Assembly (NCBI GenBank): GCA_030159075.1
Contig: BROG01001181.1
Location: 1 to 64,000 of the forward strand
DNA length: 64,000 nucleotides
Direction: 5' to 3'
From: Atrina japonica
Taxonomy: Eukaryota > Mollusca > Bivalvia > Pterioida > Pinnidae
Under the pieces are notes generated by a model, which made no database searches, had not been told where the DNA came from, and saw only the letters and a program-made list of their open reading frames with translations. The position numbers were made by a program, and so were the translations under genes. This document shows positions 54,501-63,500 of this stretch, in pieces. Numbering within the stretch: the stretch's first letter is position 1; each line of letters opens with the position of its first letter.

Positions 54501-57500
54501 GCACAGATTACATGGGTGCACAGATTACATGGGTGTGCAGATTACATGGGTGCGCAGATTACATGTGCAGATTACATGGGTTGTGTAGATTACATGGGTG
54601 CGCAGATTACATGGGTTGTGTAGATTACATGGGTGCACAGATTACATGGGTTTTTATGGTAGTTACTAATAACACAGGAATGATTTACAGATTTGCTGGG
54701 AAAATATGTTTTCCAATTCTGAGATGTAGCATTAAATATTGTGGGACATTCTGTGTTCAACATTTATCTATTTTTCTGTCACCAAGTTTATCTGACTGAG
54801 GTAGGACTTGACCCTTTATGTGAAGGATGTTTAGTCATCATTTCCCTGTCTGCCCAAGGATCAGGAACAAGAATGTTTTACCTTCTTCCAGCTGTCCGTG
54901 TAAGTTTGACCATTAGACTTTTTGTTTCGTCTGCATTTGTCTGTAAATATTAAAACACAGATGTTACACTTTTCACAACAAGATTTATGATACATGACAA
55001 GAGACTCTACAAATTATCAAGCTTTCAAAAAACTGACGAAACACCACGGCAATCAAAGTTGACATAGAATCAAAAAGCATATATATGCATGAGAAGTTGC
55101 AGTGTGAAAAGTAGAGACAGATAGACATGACCTCAGTACCATACTCTTATATATTTAATATTCTTTATCTAAATATATCCAGAAATTATTTCTTTTTGAG
55201 TTATTTTGCATGATTTGTGGGCGGGTAGAAGTTTGAGGGGGCTAGTAGAATTTTTTATGCTGCTGGCCCTGGGGTCCACTTGGGAAATAATATTAAATTC
55301 AAACCCCGTAAAACCATTGCAGCATTTAATTTCAGCCCAAGGAATGGGAAAAAAGTAAGTATGGCTGCCACACTATTGATGGCAGGATAGATAAACACAT
55401 TGGTGAATGAGACAACTAGATAAAATAAATATGTCTCGGTTTTTTTATTGTTGGGGGGTGGGGGTAGGGGGGTTATGGCAGGGGAGATATTTTATAGATT
55501 AAACATCTGTGAGCTGGAACACTGACCTCAGAATCTCTGATGTAGAACAATGGTTTCTTCAGTCCGTACTCTTCCAGAATCTTAGCCGCACTGCAAATTA
55601 CGCACAAGAAGAGCATTAATTAGCTTACATCCACTGACAAACAAAAATCTTATAAATAAATTATTTGACGATACATGATATATTTCTTGATATCTGGTGG
55701 GATGGCGACTTGTGAACCCTTTCTTGACTAGAACGAGTTTGAATTTTAGGTAATAAAGCGTCACATCACAATTACACTGATTAGAGTAATCGTTCCTACT
55801 TGTCATCATACATAAGACAGTATCCAGTGAGGAATAAAAAAATTTTCTCTCCGTGCAACTTGTCATAACCTAAAAGTGAGTGGAATAATCCATATGATAT
55901 CAAACCCCACCAACTTATGTGAATTGGACAACAACAAAACTAAAAAATGGTATGTCAAAAAGTACAAGATTAATAGAATCTATGCCTAACATGAGGGTAT
56001 GACAAAAGAACCTCAATCCTAGGTTAAGATTCTTGAATGACAAACCTGAGGCTTTCGGAGAGTTTGTCATTGAAGAATCTTATCCTGAGGACTGAGATTT
56101 CTTTGGCATATCCTCAAAGTAGAGGTTGATTATTTTTCTCCCATTTCTTAAATATATGCCTATGTACATTTACACATAATATACAAGTCTATATAGATCT
56201 ATATATCTGAGTCATGTCTGACATAAATATATTTACCCGATACGCCTCTATATGTAGAAGTTTATATCACTTTATATATTACCCGATATGCCTCTACATG
56301 TCGCAGTTCATATCGCTATGTTACCTGATATGCCTCTACATGTAGCAGTCCATATCATTATATATTATCTGATATGCCTCTACATGTAGCAGTCCATATC
56401 ATATGTTATCTGATATGTCCTACATGTAACAGTCCATATCATTATATGTTATCTGATATGCCTCTACATGTCGCAGTTCATATCATTATGTTACCTGATA
56501 TGCCTCTACATGTAGCAGTCCATATCATTATATGTTATCTGATATGCCTCTACATGTAGCAGTCCATATCATTATATGTTACCTGATATGCCTCTACATG
56601 TAGCAGTCCATATCATTATATGTTATCTGATATGCCTCTACATGTCGCAGTTCATATCATTATGTTACCTGATATGCCTCTACATGTCGCAGTCCATATT
56701 ATTATGTTACCTGATATGCCTCTACATGTAGCAGTCCATATCGTTATGTTACCTTATATGCCTCTAAATGTTGCAGTCCATATCGTTATGTTACCTCTAC
56801 ATGTCGCAGTTCATATTGTTATGTTACCTGATATGCCTCTACATGTAGCAGTCCATATCATTATATTACCTGATATGTCTTTACATGTCGCAGTCCATAT
56901 TGTTATGTTACCTGATATGCCTCAAAATGTCGCAGTCCATATCACTATATTACCTGATATGTCTTTACATGTAGCAGTCCATATCGTTATGTCACCTGAT
57001 ATGTCTCTACATGTCGCAGTTCATATCGTTATGTTACCTTATATGCCCCTATATGTCGCAGTTCATGTCGTTATCTTACCTGATATGCCTCTACATGTAG
57101 CAGTTCATATCGTTGTTACCTGATATGCCTCTACATGTCCCAGTCCATATCATTATATTACCTGATATGTCTTTACATGTAGCAGTCCATATCATTATGT
57201 TACCTGATATGCCTCTACATGCAGCAGTCCATATCGTTATGTTACCTGACATACCTCTACATGTCGCAGTCCATATCGTTATATGTTACCTGATATGCCT
57301 CTAAATGTAGCAGTCCATATCGTTATATGTTACCTGATATGCCTCCACATGTAGCAGTCCATATCTTTATATTACCTGATATGTCTTTACATGTCGCAGT
57401 CCACATCGTTATATGTTACCTGATATGCCTCTACATGTAGCAGTCCATATCATTATATTACCTGATATGTCTTTACATGTTGCAGTTCATATCGTTATAT

Positions 57501-60500
57501 TTTACCTGATATGCCTCTACATGTAGCAGTCCATATCATTATATTACCTGATATGCCTTTACATGTCGCAGTCCATATCGTTATATGTTACCTGATATGC
57601 CTCTACATGTAGCAGTCCATATCATTATGTTACCTGATGTGCCTTTACATGTCGCAGTCCATATCGTTATATGTTACCTGATATGCCTCTACATGTAGCA
57701 GTCTATATCGTTATATGTTACCTGATATGCCTCCACATGTAGCAGTCCATATCATTATATTACCTAATATGTCTTTACATGTCGCAGTTCACATCGTTAT
57801 ATGTTACCTGATATGCCTCTACATGTAGCAGTCCATATCATTATATTACCTGATATGTCTTTACATGTCGCAGTTCATATCATTATATTTTACCTGATAT
57901 GCCTCTACATGTAGCAGTCCATATCATTATATCACCTGATATGCCTTTACATGTCGCAGTCCATATCGTTATATGTTACCTGATATGCCTTTACATGTCG
58001 CAGTCCATATCGTTATATGTTACCTAATATGCCTCTACATGTCGCAGTCCATATCGTTATATATTACCTGATATGCCTCTACATGTCGCAGTCCATATCA
58101 TTATATTACCTGATATGTCTTTACATGTCGCAGTCCACATCGTTGTATGTTACCTGATATGCCTCTACATGTAGCAGTCCATATCATTATATTACCTGAT
58201 ATGTCTTTACATGTTGCAGTTCATATCGTTATATTTTACCTGATATGCCTCTACATGTAGCAGTCCATATCATTATATTACCTGATATGCCTTTACATTG
58301 CGCAGTCCATATCGTTATATGTTACCTGATATGCCTCTACATGTAGCAGTCCATATCATTATGTTACCTGATATGCCTTTACATGTCGCAGTCCATATCA
58401 TTATATGTTACCTGATATGCCTCTACATGTAGCAGTCCATATCGTTATATGTTACCTGATATGCCTCCACATGTAGCAGTCCATATCATTATATTACCTG
58501 ATATGTCTTTACATGTCGCAGTCCACATCGTTATATGTTACCTGATATGCCTCTACATGTAGCAGTCCATATCATTATATTACCTGATATGTCTTTACAT
58601 GTCGCAGTTCATATCGTTATATTTTACCTGATAAGCCTCTACATGTAGCAGTCCATATCATTATATCACCTGATATGTCTTTACATGTCGCAGTCCATAT
58701 CGTTATATGTTACCTGATATGCCTTTACATGTCGCAGTCCATATCGTTATATGTTACCTGATATGCCTCTACATGTTGCAGTCCATATCGTTATATATTA
58801 CCTGATATGCCTCTACATGTCGCAGTCCATATCATTATATTACCTGATATGTCTTTACATGTCGCAGTCCACATCGTTATATGTTACCTGATATGCCTCT
58901 ACATGTAGCAGTCCATATCATTATATTACCTGATATGTCTTTACATGTCGCAGTTCATATCGTTATATTTTACCTGATATGCCTCTACATGTAGCAGTCC
59001 ATATCGTTATATCACCTGATATGCCTTTACATGTCGCAGTCCATATTGTTATATGTTACCTGATATGCCTTTACATGTCGCAGTCCATATCGTTATATGT
59101 TACCTGATATGCCTCTACATGTCGCAGTCCATATCGTTATATATTACCTGATATGCCTCTCCAGTATGTCTACTTGTTTATGCAGTTCTTGAGACTCAAG
59201 GGATTCTGTTCTGTAAAATAAGAAAATTCAAAATCTAAGAAAACAGTAAATTTATCCTCTTTCCACAAAATGAATACACAAATAAGAACATTAAGAACAA
59301 ATAGGTATTCTGAGAGAACAGAGAAATCCAAGTGTTCCCAGGGTATATGCACTCCCACACATGCATGATCTGGACAGATGTCAGCTGTTAGAGTGATTAC
59401 GTTTAGTCATCATATGTCAGTGATTACCCTAACTCAGCACCTGTTAGAGAGTAATTACTTTTACTCACCAGATGTCAGTGATTACCCTAACTCATCACCT
59501 GTTAGCCAGTGATTACTTTTACTCATCAGATGTCACAGTGATTACCCTTTCTCATCAGCTGTTAAAGTGTGATTACTTTTACTCATCACATGTTAATGAT
59601 TACTCACTAGGCTTATCACAGTGATTTTCATTACATCATAACCTGAACTGTATCATGCTGATGTCATCTATGCTTTACCTAGTTATCATGCTGATGTTAT
59701 CTATTATTTAGCCACAGTTATCATGCTGCTGTTATCTATTATTTAGCCACAGTTATCATGCTGATGTTATCTATTATTTAGCTAGTTATCATTCTGATGT
59801 TATCTATGCTTTAGCTACAGTTATCATGCTGATGTTATCTATGCTTTAACTAGTTATCATGCTGATGTTATCTATTATTTAGCAAGTTATCATGCTGATG
59901 TTATCTATTATTTAGCTACAGTTATCATGCTGATGTTATCTATTATTTAGCTAGTTATCATGCTGATGTTATCTATGCTTTAGCTACAGTTATCATGCTG
60001 ATGTTATCTATGCTTTAGCTAGTTATCATGCTGATGTTATCTATTATTTAGCAAGTTATCATGCTGATGTTATCTATTATTTAGCTACAGTTATCATGCT
60101 GATGTTATCTATTATTTAGCTAGTTATCATTCAGATGTTATCTATGCTTTAGCTAGTTATCATGCTGATGTTATCTATGCTTTAGCTACAGTTATCATGC
60201 TGATGTTATCTATGCTTTAGCTAGTTATCATGCTGATGTTATCTATGCTTTAGCTAGTTATCATGCTGATGTTATCTATTATTTAGCAAGTCATCATGCT
60301 GATGTTATCTATTATTTAGCTAGTTATCATTCTGATGTTATCTACGCTTTAGCTACAGTTATCATGCTGATGTTATCTATGCTTTAGCTAGTTATCATGC
60401 TGATGTTTATATTATTTAGCAAGTTATCATGCTGATGTTATCTATTATTTAGCTACAGTTATCATGCTGATGTTATCTATTATTTAGCTAGTTATCATGC

Positions 60501-63500
60501 TGATGTTATCTATGCTTTAGCTAGTTATCATGCTGATTTTATCTATGTTTTAGCTAGTTTTCATGCTGATGTTATCTATGCTTTAGCTAGTTATCATGCT
60601 GATGTTATCTATTATTTAGCAAGTCATCATGCTGATGTTATCTATTATTTAGCTAGTTATCATTCTGATGTTATCTACGCTTTAGCTACAGTTATCATGC
60701 TGATGTTATCTATGCTTTAGCTAGTTATCATGCTGATGTTATCTATTATTTAGCAAGTTATCATGCTGATGTTATCTATTATTTAGCTACAGTTATCATG
60801 CTGATGTTATCTATTATTTAGCTAGTTATCATGCTGATGTTATCTATGCTTTAGCTAGTTATCATGCTGATGTTATCTATGTTTTAGCTAGTTTTCATGC
60901 TGATGTTATCTATGCTTTAGCTAGTTATCATGCTGATGTTATCTATTATTTAGCAAGTTATCATGCTGATGTTATCTATTATTTAGCTACTGTTATCATG
61001 CTGATGTTATCTATTATTTAGCTAGTTATCATTCTGATGTTATCTATGCTTTAGCTACAGTTATCATGCTGATGTTATCTATGTTTTATCTAGTTATCAT
61101 GCTGATGTTATCTATGTTTTAGCTAGTTATCATGCTGATGTTATCTATTATTTAACAAGTTATCATGCTGATGTTATCTATTATTTAGCTACAGTTATCA
61201 TGATGTTATCTATTATTTAGCTAGTTATCATTCAGATGTTATCTATACTTTAGCTAGTTATCATGCTGATGTTATCTATGATTTATCTAGTTATCATGCT
61301 GATGTTATCTATGCTTTAGCTAGTTATCATGCTGATGTTATCTGTTTTAGCTAGTTATCATGCTGATGTTATCTATAATTTAGCTACAGTTATCATGCTG
61401 TTATCTATGCTTTAGCTACAGTTATCATGCTGATGTTATCTATGTTTTAGCTACAGTTATCATGCTGATGTTATCTATAATTTAGCTACAGTTATCATGC
61501 TGATGTTATCTATGCTTTAGCTACAGTTATCATGCTGATGTTATCAATGCTTTAACTACAGATATCATGCTAATGTTATCTATGCTTTAGCTACAGTTAT
61601 CATGCTGAAATTATCTATTATTTAGCTACAGTTATCATGCTAATGTTATCTATGCTTTAGCTACAGTTATCATGCTGAAATTATCTATTATTTAGCTACA
61701 GTTATCATGCTGTTTTCTATGCTTTAGCTGCAGTTATCATCCTGAGAGGTTTATTGTCATTTTGGGGGTTTTAAGGTTTTTTCTAAAAGGTTTGTTTAAC
61801 TGCTAAGTACATTGTTTTACATCTGCTTCTCACAAAATTATGTACAGTATGTGACAAAAATACTTACCCAAATCCTTTTTGTGGCAGACACTGTAGTATG
61901 TCACAGATCACGTTTAACTGGTCATCTCTGTAATAAAAAAAATATACAGTAAATACAAACATTTTTGTGGGGCTTTATTTTCATGCCACACAAATTCCAG
62001 TTTTATTTGTGAGATAATATTTTCGCGATAATTTATACCGTCTCGTCATACTATTATCATACTTTATAATTCTATTTTCATAAGCATGAGCTCTCACGAA
62101 ATTACGCATAAATAAAATTTTCCGTATGGACTTTTAATTAGGTGGCTAATACATACAGTATGTGTAATCTGCACTTTGCCCGTATTTTGAAATGGACAAC
62201 TGTTTCTGTTTAATCATTGAAATTACTGGCGGTATGAGTGAGGAATGAGGATAACAAATGTTTGCAGATAATTATACATCTAGGTCATCCAGCATTCCTG
62301 ATAATTTGAATATTTCTGTTAAATCCTACATCTAATTATGTTACGCTAATCAATAATCAGGGACTAATATTATCAACATGCGGGTCCCATAAAAGGCCCA
62401 ATTACCAATGCAAAATCACCTATATTTTCCCCAATTTTGAGCAAAACTTTCCCCACTGTATTCACCATCTAGCTCACTTTTGGTATACAGACAAGGGAAA
62501 TTTTAGAACTCAGAAGTATATCTACTTTTCAGTTAAAGTCTCCATGTCTTCATCTTCGTTGTGTTGTAACACAATATATATTTATACCTTTCACAGTTAT
62601 ACACAGCTTCTAAAGCCATGGACATCAAATCTTCTTGTCGTGGTATGACTGGCTTGACAAGCTGAAATCAGAAATGTACATTACAAAATTAATGACAGGC
62701 TTGACAAGCTGACAGGCCAGTAGATTTTTTCATCTCACTGTCCAGTAACTAATAAAACAGGCCAGTAGATTTTTTATCTTGCTCCACTGTCCAGTAAAAG
62801 ATATAAAGACAGAGTGTAAATGCTCTTTTTGATAATTGTTACATGTATGTAAAACTTACAAAAACACAAAATCTCATCTTTAAAATAAACAAAAAATATC
62901 TCTGCCCTGTCTTCACCTGTTACAGCTTGTTATTCATTATCTACATCTATCATAAAATTGTTTCTTTTGAGTTATTTGTTTGTGGGCCAGTAGAAATTTG
63001 AGGGAGCTGGTAGACTTTTTATGTTACTGGCCCTGTCAGCCACTTGGGAAATAAGATTAGATTTAAGCCATGATACATAACAAGAGGCCAAATGGGCCTT
63101 AACAGTCACCTGAGAAAAAAAAATTTTTTTGGACCCCTTTTGAGGCATTTATAGGTCCCAACCTCTTTTCATTCGCAAACTTTATGCGTCTTCAAATGGG
63201 GATGCTATATACCAAGTTTGGTTAAAATTGACCCACTGGTTCTTGGGAAGAAATTGAAAATGTTTAAATGTTAACTACACATGATGAACGACAGACGACG
63301 GACAACAATGGACAAAAGACGACAGCAACAGGTCACCCTGAGTCTTTGATCTAAAGAGAGTGAAATAAATAAAAAATAAAGATAATTGAAACAAAAGATA
63401 AATTTTCGGGGAAAACAAAAATGAAGACTGACACATGTCTGAAAAAAAAAATTGACCTCTATACAAGCTTGATGACCTACTGTAATTTTGGATGCCTCAA

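Noticed and set aside
56374..57304. Plus-strand open frames with repeated PDMPLHVAVHI
   Set aside because: Translation of the 40-bp array opposite to the NBAS sense; pure artefact.
59640..61745. CRISPR-like array from the regular ~33-bp repetition
   Set aside because: There are no unique spacers; the whole unit repeats. The setting is an animal intron.
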